This document shows, piece after piece, positions 1 through 12,665 of a stretch of DNA of 64,000 bases. The notes under the pieces are model-generated. The model searched no databases. It was given only the letters and a program-made list of their open reading frames with translations, and had not been told where the DNA came from. The DNA is from Boswellia sacra (lineage: Eukaryota > Streptophyta > Magnoliopsida > Sapindales > Burseraceae): positions 1-64,000 of the forward strand of contig SNVD02014091.1 in NCBI GenBank assembly GCA_013180625.2. Direction: 5' to 3'. Numbering within the stretch: position 1 is the first letter of the stretch; every line of letters begins with the position of its first letter. Made by a program: the position numbers and the translations under genes.

Positions 1-1685
1 TTCCATATGTAAACTGTAAATGATGAGAACATATATAGTGATCAATTCCAATAGACTTATTGGAAGGAGCAATCTGAATTACCATAAGAGAAAAGAAGAG
101 AAAGCAATCATTTTGGGTTTCACTTACTTCTTTTGTGTTCTCATCAACTTCTTTTCTGGGTTTCTTCAATTGCCTTTTGGGGGACAGGAATCAGGCTTTT
201 AGAACCAATTTCTGAAAAGCGAAAAGGGCAATTCACACAACACACACACGCACAAAAGCTAAAGCTTGGACAATAATTACCTTGTATGAGCAACTTATTC
301 TTAAAGTTATAAGCCAAGTCACACACAAAAAGATTGATGCATAACATCAATAATAATGTTAGCTCAAATCAGGAGAATCTTTAAAAGTTCTATCTGCCAA
401 AACTTTCAAATTAAAACACCCTGATGTATTTATAAAGATGGATGAGACTGATATCATTTATTGTGCAAGCTGTAAACTATAGAACGATTTACATTTCTGA
501 TGCACCCAAATGATGTATATTAATTGTTTTTTTAAAAAAATAATTTTGAAAAACATTAAAAATACCCAAATGATCGATTGATATATCTTTAACTTCTCTT
601 TTCAATTCTAATTCTGATAATTTTCAAAACCTGAACATCATCGTCTTGATAAGGTTATTAGTAGACGTTTGAGTTGGCAATCATATCATTTCAAAGAGTT
701 GATTCGTAAGATGAAAAACAAAGGACAAATAAGAAAGAGGTGGGTTAATTGATTTGGTGCGCTGGGCCGGCCATGTTCTTGTTTATTGTTCGAAGAAAAG
801 AATCCAAATTAATAATTTGTCGTGAGTCAACTTAAGTTATTGCACAAAAACCGTCGGCCAGAGTTTCAATATTAAGTCAATAAAACACGTTATTCGGGTC
901 AAATTGTTGAACGAGTCGATTTCTACTTTTTTGAAGAAGAGTTCACTCCTTTCATTTCCGCCACCCAGAAGCCCTTATTCCCGAATTAATTTTTAATTAT
1001 CTTGAAACTTGTTACACTTTTAGTGGTAATTGATTCCATTTCACCCACCCAGAAAGCCCTTATCTTGAATAAGCTTCAATTAATCTTTGAAACTAGTTAC
1101 ACGTTTAGTTGTAGATCCTTTTTTTTTCCTGTAGATGTAGAAAGTTTAGTCAAAATCAAAGGACATATCAATAAAAATTTCATTGTAAATATAAAATTAA
1201 ATTATCTTCATAAAATTTATTATGATTAGCCTTAACATATGTTTTAAAGACCTGTGTAATCTTGAAAATTGTATAATTTCTTTATGCATTCAATGATTTT
1301 TAATTAATAACTTCTTTTGATAAATTTTTACTTAATGAATACAATTTTCGAGAGAAAATTATATCATATTCCAGGTGTTTAAAGATGTATTATGAGACAC
1401 GCACATATTTACACTACCCTTATATTATAAACAGGGGAACGTTTGTAATAATTACCATAACAGATTATCTATATTAATTACATCTTAATTTTGTTAAGTA
1501 GTTTTAGGATATGATAATCACTTTCTAAACTCTTCAATAATCTTACATTGTTGTTGCTTCAATAGAAAGCATACTATAATTGTATGAGAATCAACCAATT
1601 AAATTTTATCTTCCGTTAATCTCTCTCAAATTAGCAACTCTAATAAAAAGTTAGTGTCCAAGTGCTCTGAAATCTTTTAACAAAA
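1..1685. other. AT-rich upstream region, no supported gene
   Basis: No exon with recognisable protein similarity is visible on either strand, and open frames here are short. The region should contain the promoter and any first exon of the SAG101-like gene at 1686, but I could not find the missing lipase N-terminus in it. The only structure seen is an imperfect tandem duplication at 962-1113. Confidence 0.5.
962..1113. repeat. Imperfect tandem duplication, 84-bp period
   Basis: The motif CACCCAGAA followed by a CCCTTAT stretch starts at 962 and again at 1046. Both copies continue through a CTTTGAAACT/CTTGAAACTT segment to TTACAC and TTTAGT. The copies have diverged by substitutions and small indels. 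No function is apparent. Confidence 0.6.
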
Positions 1686-3336
1686 ATGTTGTCGCAGATG
1701 TCTGCAATAATGGAGAAGAGCAAGTCAATTGTGATCACTGGTCATTCAATAGGAGGAACCACAGCATCTCTCACAACTCTTTGGCTCCTTTCTTACCTCC
1801 ATTCTCACTTTTCTTCTCACTTGTCAGTGCTGTGCATAACCTTTGGCTCACCATTGCTAGGCAATGAGTCACTCTCCAGGACCATTCTGCGTGAGAGATG
1901 GGATGGTAACTTTTGCCATGTTGTATCAAAACATGACATTATGCCAAGGCTGCTCTTTACTCCCCCAAGTCAGCTCACTCCTCGGCTGCAATTCCTGCTC
2001 AAGTTTTGGCGCACGTGTATGACTTCTCTGCAATTTAGGGAGGCAGCTGGGGCTTCGCACAATGGAGAAAAGGCTGATATTTTTGGCTTTGTGTTGGGGT
2101 GGCTTGCACAAGCTGAAGAAGGGTCGGTTAGAAGTTTATTTTGGCCTTTTGGAAGCTATTTTTTCTGCTCTGAGGAGGGAGCTATATGCATGGATAGTGC
2201 AACTTCTGTTATCAAGATGATGCATTTGATGTTCAAGACTGGTTCACCTTGCTCAAGCATGGAGGATCATCTCAGATATGAAGAATATGTAGGGAGAGTT
2301 TGTATGCAGTTCTTGAAGCAAAGAAGCTTCATGAATGGGGATCTTCCTGAATCTTGCTACGAGGCTGGGGTTGCATTGGCATTGCAATCTTCGGGCATTG
2401 GGTACCAGGTACTCATATGCCTTCTATCACAAGCAATCATTTTATTTTACTTTACAAAACGCAAACTTCATTATGAACGGAAGTGATGAATTTAGTCTTA
2501 GTTCAGTTTCTTTCTGTTGAATCAATCTATAGGAACAAGTTGCAAGACCGGCCATAGATTGCCTTATGATGGCAAGAAGAATGGGACGGACACCAAATCT
2601 AAATTTGGCTAATCTAGCGATCCAATTATCCAAGATCAACCCCTACAGGGCTCAGATAGAGTGGTACAAGGCACTTTGTGATGAGTCTGATGATCAGATG
2701 GGCTACTATGACTCCTTCAAGAAAGGAGGCAACTCAAAAAGGGACTTCAAAGTCAATATGAACCGCGTGATGCTTGGTGCATTTTGGGATGGGGTAATCG
2801 AAATGTTGGAAAACAATGAACTACCTCATGATTTCCATACACGAGCTAAGTGGGTTAACACTTCTCAATTCTACAAACTCCTTGTAGAGCCTCTGGACAT
2901 TGCTTATTATTATCGAACTGGGATGCACCGTATCAAGGGCCATTACAGACAGCATGGTAGAGAAAGGAGGTACAAGATCTTTGATAGGTGGTGGCAAGAG
3001 AGAAGGTTTAATGTTGAAGAAAACCGTAACAGGAGTACATTTGCGAGCTCAACTCAAGACACATGCTTTTGGGCAAAGTTGGAGGAAGCTAGGGATTTCT
3101 TAGATAATGTTAGAAATGAAAAAGATTCAAGGAAGCTAACTTTGCTATGGAATAATATTAATGAGTTTGAACGCTATGCAGCTGAATTGGTGGATACCAA
3201 GCAGGTATCCAAAGATGTTTTGGCAAGGAATTCCAGCTATACTTTGTGGTTGGAAGAATTGAGAGAACTGAGATCACAGTTAATGCAGTTTCCTGTTCAA
3301 TTTCCAAGGTTTGCCAATGGGGAAGTAGTCCCTTAA
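1686..3336 (+). CDS. SAG101: SAG101-like lipase-like immune regulator (N-terminus missing)
   Basis: Two exons, 1686-2408 and 2533-3336, joined by a phase-0 GT-AG intron (CAG|GT...TAG|GAA), give 508 aa. SAG101 pairs with EDS1 and acts in effector-triggered immunity and senescence. The N-terminal part is an alpha/beta-hydrolase fold with the nucleophile elbow GHSIGG (Ser21) and the conserved KHDIMPRLL Asp region (Asp84). The C-terminal half is the helical EP domain, recognisable by the YYDSFK, KRDFKVNMNR, EPLDIA and TQDTCFWAKLEEA stretches. Family members have about 100 further residues before GHSIGG, and none are encoded here. The ATG at 1686 may therefore not be the true start. A possible acceptor (TCGCAG) ends at 1697, so this could be exon 2 of a gene whose first exon lies outside the window, or a 5'-truncated copy. 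The reading frame is otherwise intact. Convergent with the permease at 4294-7167. Confidence 0.85.
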
Positions 3337-4293
3337 GCATGTATTCCAAGACAATAATGATGCTCACCAGGCTCTGTAATATATTTCCTAGAATGAATGT
3401 ATTGCTTCTAATCACTCTGGTATATAAGTTGGTTTATATATATCACTAAAAATGCATATGCATAACTATTCTCTGTGAAGTCAACTGCAGAGACAGGGAG
3501 AACCCTGTAAAACTGGCTAATAGAAATTCTTCTTGTGCATAAAACCAGTGGTAAAATATCACAAAGACTATCAAAGTTTTCAACTTTTGCAGCCTGAGAT
3601 AATTTTTCAACTTTTGCGGCCTGAGATTCAATCTACATAGCAAGCCTTTTTATTTGTTGGCTAAGTTGAGAGTGAAATTAGCCTTGTCCCAAAGGGTTAC
3701 ATGATCAAATGCAATCTACAGTGTGCCTGAAAAAGCAGGACTTCAATGTGAATATGTACAGGATAAAACTTGTGTGAAAATAGAGAGGTGAGAACTGAGA
3801 ATGATGACGGATGAGGTCATCCGAGGAGAAGATTCATGAGCTTGACTATTTCATGCTTTTGGGCAAGGTGATGCAATCTTAGCTTTGTAATGCATATTCA
3901 AAGGTTGCTGCTTGCAACTTGGATAAATATTTATTTATCAGGTTCACATTGGAAGTCTAAAAAATGATGCATAAATATTATTATCTAACAAAAAGTTGAT
4001 GGATCATGGATCCACTACCTACATAGATATGCTTATAAAATTATCTGCCAGCAACCTCTGCTTCACGCTAACTATCAATGAAGTCAACTAAACATTGGAG
4101 CATTTACTCTTGGGAAGACTGAAACAATTGCACTGGAATTGGTGACGGAACCTCAATTTGTGAATCAAATTGAATAAACTGTAAAGCCTATAAACAAATT
4201 ATATAATTACATACCTGTAAAACATAAAACAAAGAGGTGATTGGAGACGAAAGTTTCTGGTTAATACACGTATATTCGAAAGTGGGATGAATG
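3337..4293. other. Convergent intergenic region
   Basis: The 3' sides of the SAG101-like gene (+) and the amino-acid permease (-) meet here. A short near-duplicate (TTTTCAACTTTTGCxGCCTGAGAT) occurs twice near 3577 and 3604. No gene or RNA was recognised. Confidence 0.6.
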
Positions 4294-7167
4294 TTAAACC
4301 TTCCCATTCTCATTAGCAATGTTCCTAACAGGTCCCTTGAACCATTTCCTTGCATCCAACAGCCACCAAAGCATTATCAAACCTAAACCCACACCCAAAG
4401 CCACGGGTGCATAGTTGAAAGTGTCCCAATCAATAGGGTAAAGGGTAGGCAAAAGAAAGACTGAACATGTATAGCAAATCCACAAAAATGCAATCAAGCA
4501 AATTGGTCTGCTAGCTTTTCCCAGATAAAATGGTCCAGCTTTAAAGTTCTTCTCAGCCATTACCATTCTTGCAAAGATTGGAACTGCATAGCCACCCACC
4601 CATCCGATTGTACATATGGAAGTTATAGCAGTGAAGACTACATTGACTTTTAAGATTGGAAGTCCAAGAATAATACAGATGGCCGCACAGAGCCACACTG
4701 CATTTGAAGGAACTTTGTACTTTGGGTGCACTTGTCTCCATATTGATGAAAAAGGAACACCTTTATCTCTTGACAAAGCATAAACCTGAAGCATGAAAAT
4801 TTCAGGGCGGTGGCAATATGTAACAAAACTCAGATACAGTTAACAAGAGCTAAATTGCTTTCATATAATGACAGCCATCTCAACTAATTTTATAGATTCT
4901 TTCGTAGAGTTAAATGATTCATGTTTTAAAATTTTGACTTCGTTTAGCTATTTGCATGACTTGAAGTCTGCATTAGTGTGTGCATTGCATGCGAGAAAGA
5001 GGAAGAGAACGGAGGCATGGCACTTACAACTCTGGCTGCACTAGTAGTGATTGAAAGACCACCAAAGAAGAATGAACCCCATATGACAAATAGTAAGATA
5101 ATTGCTCCAGTAGAACTATGATACCTCCCATGGAATGCATCATAGAGGATTTGAGCAGGCACAAAGGCCCCTGCAGTCTCATTGGATGGATCGTAGAGGT
5201 AGCTGAAATCCTGAAGAGTTACAACCACATATGAGGTACAAAGATGCTAGAGAATTTGTGAAAGAAATATAATACCCTGCTGGTTTCTTACGTTGCTTGT
5301 CAATTAATTTGGATTCTTATAAATGATATCGAAGAGTGAAGAGCTATTTCATCAGATTGTATTTGGTTTTTTTATTTTTTTAATATCCCAGATTCAGATA
5401 CCTCAAAAGTTCAACAAAAATCAGAAGAATAGAATTCCAATCCACTCGTTACCAAATCTATGTTTCTTTCACAAGAAACATATGGAAATGAAACAAAATT
5501 TAAGTAGCACTAACAACGCACCCTCAAAATGACACAAAAGGATAATTTGCATAGGCAGATACCTGAATGCTGAAAGTAAGGGCCAAGATATAAGCCCATC
5601 CAAACACTGATATAATCCCAATGCTAGAAAGAATTGCAATAGGACCATTCTTGTCTGCACCTTTCGTTTCTTCAGTTAAATGCGCTGCAGCGTCATATCC
5701 ATATAGTGAATACTGGCTGACAAGGAAAGACAAAATGACTGCATATGGTTTGCTCGATATTCCTGTTGATTCGAGTGACATTTCGAAATGTGTGAACACA
5801 TATGAAGCAGATTGTGTAGTCAGTGCAACGAGGGGAAGCATTATAACAATAACTAGCCCTCCAACAACCTGCCCAATTTGAAATGTAATCAATATAATTG
5901 CATGTTGTTTCGGTACAGTAGAGCAAATAGAAAGACTAAAAGATTAATCTAGGTGAACCACAGATCAAAAATACTTTCATTTATACCAGCTATCACTGGA
6001 TTTTGTTTCGTGTTCAAAATTTTCAATTTTCTGCGAAAGTTATAAGCCTTATTTTGGAAAGGAAAATAACACAATAACCTAGTTATAAAGACACTAACTA
6101 TCCAACAGAATCGCTTTATGACTTCAAATGCTGTGAAGAAAAACATGGAAGTGTATGTATGCAAGTTCAGAGGCAAAAATTTTTCCAAAAAATTTTGATT
6201 CAAAATCTGCATACTCTACTCTGTGGGACATTTTGAGCATGACTAAATACAAAGGGAAAAGGTGAAAACAATGTTCTGTGTAGATTGAAAATTATATAGG
6301 GCAGCAAATGAGTAATGTATTTACCTGCCACCATATTGAAATAATGTCGATGAAGGCAATCACTTCTAATGCAAAGGTGTTGAGAACAGCCCATATAATA
6401 GTGAGACCAATATACATGCATAAGAATAACCATTTAGGAGCAAAATAGCCTCCATCTTTGTTTGTGCCAGTGCATAGCAAAATGATACTTTGCAGTGTCT
6501 GTGATCCTGCATATGCCTTCCAAACCAAGTGAAAATTTTGTCAAAACTAGAGTACATTTTCATGAATATTAACAGTAAGAATATTGAATTTCATAGTAAA
6601 GAATGGATACCTGAGTGCCTATCCCAGCAATGAGCCCAATAGTTTCAAGCCAAGCACAGCACCATGATGCAAATGGACCCCATCTGGGGCCAGCCAAATG
6701 AGCAGCCCAGAAGTAAAGAGAACCAGTAGTCTGTTCAATTTACATGCAACAGACTCAGAATATAAACAAGTTATGATCTTTTAAATATGTTTTTAAGTCC
6801 AACTCAGAAACAGAAAGAGAGACAAACTGGAAAAGAGGAACAGATCTCAGCCATTGCAATTCCAACAAACCAAGTGAAGAATGAAACAACCACCCATCCC
6901 CAGACAAGACTAGCAGGACCAGCATATAGAAGACTTGAACCGTACAAGGGTGTGATCCCGGTGAAAAGTGTCATGGTTGAAAATGATATGGCAAGAGTCT
7001 TGAATAAGGTCTGCGTGCAACAAATCAAAAGCAAAAAGCAAGAACATGAGAACATGTATGATATTAAATATTATAGATCATAAAAATATTAGAATCAGAA
7101 AGACCATTTCTCTTCTGAGCTCTTGCTTGTATCCAAGCTCATTTAGCCTTTTTTCCCCTGAATCCAT
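4294..7167 (-). CDS. BAT1: BAT1-type amino-acid/GABA permease
   Basis: Seven exons on the minus strand: 7105-7167, 6828-7010, 6611-6730, 6325-6516, 5563-5868, 5028-5210 and 4294-4785. All splice sites are GT-AG and all six introns are phase 0; the product is 512 aa, close to the family length. It is an APC-superfamily transporter. Relatives carry amino acids in both directions, and the family also includes a mitochondrial GABA permease. Visible marks: the MDSGEKRLNELGYKQEL start, LYGSSLLYAGP in the first membrane region, TGSLYFWAAHLAGPRWGPFASW, DAAAHLTEETKGAD, and hydrophobic segments spread along the whole length. The start at 7167 was chosen because relatives begin just before the RLxELGYKQEL block; an in-frame upstream Met (7266) exists but its extension looks non-conserved. 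No frameshift or stop was seen, so the gene looks functional. Confidence 0.93.
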
Positions 7168-8693
7168 TTCTGATGATTCTCGGGAGAGACAAGCAGGCTT
7201 TGCTGCTTTAGGTGAAAGTGGATGAATCTTGATCATATACACAACAACTGGGCAGTTTGCAAACAAAGATCGAAAATGGTAAAGTCAAAGAGTTGACTCA
7301 GGAGATACTTTGTTTAATTAGCATACTAGTCCACGTTCATGCTGTTGCAATGTTTGAATATTAGAGTAGTACTTCCCTCCAAGCAACTATCCTAGCTGCC
7401 TTCATATTTGATATCCCCTTCCTCGTTTCCAGGTTGCTTCCAAAGTCACATTGAAATTGAGGTGCTATTAATTTACAAGCCGAAGGAGGGATTATAGCCG
7501 ACGATCTCTCGTTGATGAGCCATTTTTAATCCCTTTTTTGGTAATGGCTCATTAAGGTTGCATTTTTTTTAACTCAAAATCTTACTTTCAGTGATACATA
7601 TTTTTTTGATATATTTTATATTTAATATTAATTATATATTATTTTTAAATTTGAAAATTAATCACATATTTTTAAATTTTATTAAAAATAAAAAAGATAA
7701 GAATGGTATTTTTCAAAGTTTATACTACGACCCTACCTTTGGGCCCCAAATCAAACTAGTAAACGACTGGGACCGCTTTTTATCTGCAAAATCTGATGGG
7801 TGGATTTGGGAATAAATCCAAATTACTAGTTGAGCAGAGTTTATATTATTCAAAGCATAAATTTAATAATAACAACAGCAACAACATGATAATAGAATTA
7901 TCTTAGTGGAAATAAATAATAAAATAAGGGGATTCTCTTGGGCTAGAAACGACTCATGATATAGTAAAAATCCATTTGTCGACTTTGACTTTTGGTGGAG
8001 AATCGCAGGCGCCACCCATTTTATTATTATTGTTGCTAATTTATTATTTTATTTTAATTGATTACTTATTCATGAGGTTGCTTAAGCTTAATTGTTTAAT
8101 TAGGAAAATTTTAAGGGAGATTGAAAATAAATACATTAAAATGAAAAGAGGTTATCAAGTAAAATCATGCTCTACCGTACGTTCGGTTTATAATTTATTG
8201 AAATTAGGGGAATGATGCCACGTGGATCGTTGGCTACTAGGATTTTGTTTTATTTTATATTTAAAATAGATATCATAATATGGTTGCCAATCATTGTGTT
8301 TTGGCACGATCGCATATGATCGAAGATATATACGTTAACATAGTTTACGCAATCTATGAAAAAAAAAACTTTTAAAATTTAAATTAAATTTTAAGCTTTT
8401 TTTTTTTGAAAGACCAAAAAAAAAAAGAAATATTGAGATGAGCTGACATATTTTTATTAGAATTGGAAGAAAATCTTTCCTACAGAAGCGATACGCCAAA
8501 TGTTGAAACGGGGCCGTTTGTGTTGTAGCACCCATGATGATGTCGTAGGCTCCTACGATGAAATTTGAGTGGCTTAAATTGACCTCCATCCGAATGCACC
8601 AAGAGACCTGCCTTGCCCCTCTCTCTCAAGCTACACATCCAAGGTAACAATTTTATCCACGACCTGACCTGTGTGCTCATTTCCTAATAAAAA

Positions 8694-8741
<48 letters not shown>

Positions 8742-9029
8742 TTTTTATTGATTTATGTAAGATAATAATATAAAAAATTAGATCCTTAAACTTTGTTCAA
8801 TGTAATTAAATTATTAATATTATTACCCTTTTATAAACTAGTAAGGTGTGATCTTTCATTAATAAATATGGGTAGGATATGGTATAAAACTTAAAACCCT
8901 TGAAAGGCATGAGTATTAATTTTTTAATAAAGGTAGGGTATGAACAGTATAATACCCTAACCTACCTTACCCTAACCATTGCCATCCCTAATCCAAGAGA
9001 GAGAGAGCCATTTTTGTATAAGAGAATAA
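7168..9029. other. Intergenic region upstream of the permease
   Basis: This should include the permease promoter. It is AT-rich with poly-A/T runs and a (TA)n microsatellite at 8703-8739. Short open frames here resemble no family I know. Confidence 0.6.
8703..8739. repeat. (TA)n microsatellite
   Basis: Uninterrupted TA dinucleotides, about 18 units. Confidence 0.95.
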
Positions 9030-9310
9030 TTTCGGCAAATTTTCACCAAATATCCCCTTTCAAAATCCATTAACTATATCTAACCCCATTTTCTAATTCA
9101 ACTATTTTTAACCCCTCTTATCAAGTAAAAGTACTCAAATATCCTTAAGAATTATGAAAATACCAAAATTAGAAATCAAACACAAAAATCACAGGGGATA
9201 TTTTTTTAAATAACCCTTTTTTAAGCTAACTTGATAAATGTAACCCCCTTTTAAAATTTAACTATTTATAACCCCTTTTACAAATGAAAAGACACTAATA
9301 TCCTTAGTTT
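9030..9310. repeat. Two TIR-like sequences in tandem (L1 and L2)
   Basis: Two related blocks, about 9030-9130 and 9190-9310, share the layout ATATCCCC/AACCC, AACTATTTNTAACCCC and a final AATATCCTTA. Inverted relatives occur at 16430-16565 (closest to L1) and 21590-21720 (closest to L2, with the shared string GATATTTTTTTAAAT). Such AACCCC-rich ends fit terminal inverted repeats of Mutator-like or related DNA transposons. I found no clean target duplication at either pair. Confidence 0.45.
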
Positions 9311-9941
9311 CACTTATGAAAATTGAACATCTTCTTCTGTTTTCCACAGTTTTCATTCTCTACCGTTTTACACAGTTTCACACTACCCAAAATGTACCCA
9401 TCTTCTTCTTCTTCTCCTCCTCTATGGCCTTCAATGGCTTTATTGACTCCTTCCATCAAATCCTCACTCGTGTCCTTTAAATCAGCCTTTTTGCAAGACA
9501 AGTTCTCTTTACAATCCGCAATTATACTTGGGTTTTTCATGAAAACTCACTTCTTTGGTGTTTATGCAAGAGATGCTACGAAAAAAACTATATATGATTT
9601 CATCATGAAGGTTATTTATGGGAAATAATGAACTTGCTTGTTATTTTTCTTTAATCAAGTGAAACTTTCTATTATGTAGATTGGTAATAAGTAGGAATAG
9701 AATTTTGTGGAATTGGTGCAGTGGAAATATTCTAATTTTATGGTTGATTTGCCAAGTATGGAATATTTCCTTGGTTTCTAATTGCTTTAGTTTTCTAATT
9801 TCTTCTGTTTTGAATCAGTTTGTGGATATTAAATTAGTGTTGATTAAAAAGGGAAATGAATGCTATTGTATCATATTCTAGTCGATTGTTAAAAGATATT
9901 TATACTTGTTATTGTGTTGCTCAATTTGGTAGGGAATAAAT

Positions 9942-11089
9942 GTGATGGACGAGAGTTTTGGTCTGATAAGGAATATTGCAGAACAACTAAGGTAGAAACA
10001 GGAGAACTTATCTCTATATCAAAGTCAGATAAATTGCTTGTCGTTCTTTAAATTGAGTAGTTTGGACAGTTTTAAAATGTAAGTAGTGCAGATATATGAA
10101 TCAATTCGTAACTTATTATACACTAATGCAGAATTTTTATGTGTTTTTCTAGAATTGGTATTGTCTTTCAAAAACGAAAGCAGAAAGTGAGGCTCTGGAG
10201 TTTGGAAAAAGAACTGGGCTTGATGTAGTAAGCATTTGTCCGACCATTATTTGGGGTCCACTTCTGCAATCTACACTGAATTCAAGTAGCTTAGTTTTGG
10301 TTAAGCTTTTGAAAGGCAACTAATTCTAGTGCTCCTATACTGGACAATTTATTGTAAATGCATATAGATTTAGATTGTTGGCATGGTAGCATTGTTTTTT
10401 GGGCCATGAGGTAGTTAAAAGTTTTTTCTTCTATTTGTGTTTACATTTAACTAGTTCTGGATTGAGGCTCATTCGAGTCAATCATTTGTGTCTGTGTGTG
10501 TGATGACAAATATGTGATTTTTCCTCTAAAACGTGATTCCTTGTCAAGTTTAATGTGAGTCAATGACTCAGCGTTCCAATTGGGATTTTTTTTGGTGATC
10601 TAACAGAAGGTTATGAGTCAGTAGAAGACAAGGTGCGGATGATAGTTGATGTGCGTGATATAGCTGAAGCCTTGCTTCTGGCATTTGAGAAGCCTGATGC
10701 AGAAGGGAGATACATTTTCACAACACACATTATCAAAGTACGCAACCTAGTTAACAAGTTGAAGACTCTATTTCCTAATTACAACTATCCTAAAAAGTAA
10801 GTGAATATTATCAACCCAACCAACTGCTTACAGCATTCATATCATGCTTTTGAATTCAAGCCCAATGATTTTTTATTTTGATTTATTTCGTTTGTTTTCC
10901 AGTAATTTATTAACTACCTTATTATAACGTTTGTGCATTGGCAGCTTTACTGAAAGAGGGGAAGAAAATGTTCTGACTTCAGAGAAGTTGCAGAGGTTGG
11001 GTTGGAGTTACAGGCCATTGGAGGAGACTCTCATTGATTCTATTGAGAGCTATCAGAAAGCTGAAATCTTAAAGCAGCAGGCATTTTGA
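9942..11089 (+). pseudogene. Cinnamoyl-CoA-reductase-like pseudogene, 5'-truncated
   Basis: Four exon remnants, 9942-9991, 10153-10315, 10607-10796 and 10945-11089, reconstruct the C-terminal part of a CCR/DFR-like NADPH-dependent reductase. The family reduces hydroxycinnamoyl-CoA esters or related substrates. Recognisable pieces are the NWYCLSKTKAE block holding the catalytic YxxxK, then CPTIIWGP, DVRDIAEALLLAFEKP and LGWSYRPLEETL up to the stop at 11087-11089. Evidence of decay: the NAD-binding N-terminal exons (GxxGxxG) are absent. The first remnant is 50 nt where 51 are needed, a one-base deletion in the segment corresponding to ESxWSD that shifts the frame. The second remnant ends at a GC donor (AAAG|GCAACT), which joins in frame to AAGGTTATG at 10607. 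The downstream exons remain open. Confidence 0.82.
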
Positions 11090-11402
11090 TTATGTTTCCT
11101 CTTCTATCTGTTTTAGAAGAGGACATATTTAGTTGTAATAAAAATTGTATCAAGGTTTGAATAATTGTAATGGAAATGGCTCCGAAATGTAATTTTCCCA
11201 ATGTCTTGTTTGAGATTATATCTGATGTTGGCCTCTGGACTACGTTGTACAGTTATTACATGATAAACCTTGTATAACTTGTTCCATATGCAAAGCTAAA
11301 GATGACACCCAAGTTTTCACCTTTTTATTCTATGGGTTAGAGTGAAATACTGCAGGGCATGATAATGAAGCGATAAAAATGAATTTGTAATTTTTTTTAA
11401 AC

Positions 11403-12160
11403 AGCACGACCTAATCGTGCAAAGTGCCAAAATCCAGTTTTCTACCACGAGCATGACCCGGTCGTGCTAAAAAAATATGAAGTCGTGCAAAAAAAAAAGA
11501 ATGTAAAAAATAGAATACAGTTTTCATTACCAGCACGATCGGGTCGTGCAGAAAAACAACAAAATGAAGCGCCAAAAAACACAATAGGCTTTATTTTGTT
11601 GTTTTTCTGCACGACTGGGTTAGAATACAGTTTTCATTACCAGCACGATCGGGTCGTGCAGAAAAACAACAAAATGAAGCGCCAAAAAACACAATAGGCT
11701 TTATTTTGTTGTTTTTCTGCACGACTGGGTCGTGCTGGTAGCATGACCCAGTCGTGCAAAAAACCAGAATGAAAACTCATTCTATTTTCCAGCACGACCC
11801 AGTCGTGCAAAAAATCAGAATGAAAACTCATTCTATTTTCCAGCACGACCCAGTCGTGCAAAAAACCAGAATGAAAACTCATTCTGTGTTCCAGCACGAC
11901 CAGGTCGTGTTACCAGCACGACCCAGTTGTGCAAAAAAATAGAATGCAATTTTCATTCTGTTTTCCAGCACGACCAGGTCGTGCTATACCTGGACGACCC
12001 AGTCGTGCAAAAAAACAGAATGCAATTTTCATTCTGTTTTCCAGCATGACCAGGTCGTGTAACCAGCACGACCCAGTCGTGTAAAACAACAGAATGCAGT
12101 TTTCATCTGCTTTTTTGCACGACTAGGTCGTGCTACCAGCACGATCGGGTCGTGCAACAA
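11403..12160. repeat. Palindrome array 1 (GCACGACCNGGTCGTGC family)
   Basis: About 16 copies of a 17-bp near-perfect palindrome with 8-bp arms and a variable centre. At 11791, 11842 and 11893 the copies are 51 bp apart, and other pairs are about 22 bp apart. Linkers contain further inverted repeats, AGAATG...CATTCT in the 51-bp units. A 110-bp unit (11511-11620) is repeated almost exactly at 11621-11730. Open frames in this stretch arise only from the repetition and are not genes. Confidence 0.9.
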
Positions 12161-12239
12161 AACAGAATGAAGTTTCGATTCTTTTGTTTACATGACCAAA
12201 ACAGTTTTTGTTCTAGGTAATTAGAGTTTATTTTATAGT

Positions 12240-12665
12240 TGCTTTTGCTCCATTTTCTTGCTACGCATTGGTTTGTAAAAACACTTTACTTATTCCGTAA
12301 GCAATCATTGTTAAATCTTCATAAATCTGCCTACGCATGAAAATGGAGCTACTGCAAAACTTTATTCCTAAGCATTTGATGGAATGGTTTAATAAGGCTC
12401 CATCAAAGAAATCTGCATATTTTAGATCTCTTCCCTTGAATCTGTAATTACTCATTCCCTTGAATCAAATAATATCAAACAATGGATACGACGAAAATAA
12501 TATCACCATAGACAGGAATTTGCAATTACTCATTCCCTTGAATCAAATATATATATTCGAAAGACTTTTACAAAGGTTGAGAAGAATGTCATGGTTTATA
12601 AAATGCGGAATTTCAAAATGGTATTGTGACTCATTTCCACGATCTCATATCAAAAAATAGAAATC
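12240..12665 (-). pseudogene. Ulp1-tail copy I (3' end and downstream flank only)
   Basis: In minus orientation this begins at the last codons and stop of a Ulp1-like ORF (FDMRSWK, then TGA, near 12640-12655). It continues through the same downstream flank seen after copy III at 18811-19230, including the CCCTTGAATC and GATTTCTTTGATGGAGCC segments. No catalytic part is left. It marks a duplication of one element end in inverse orientation to copy III. Confidence 0.65.

Noticed and set aside
9310..9628. Opposed frames of 76 and 101 aa
   Set aside because: Both strands open over Ser/Pro- or Glu-rich sequence, no recognisable family, next to TIR-like blocks.
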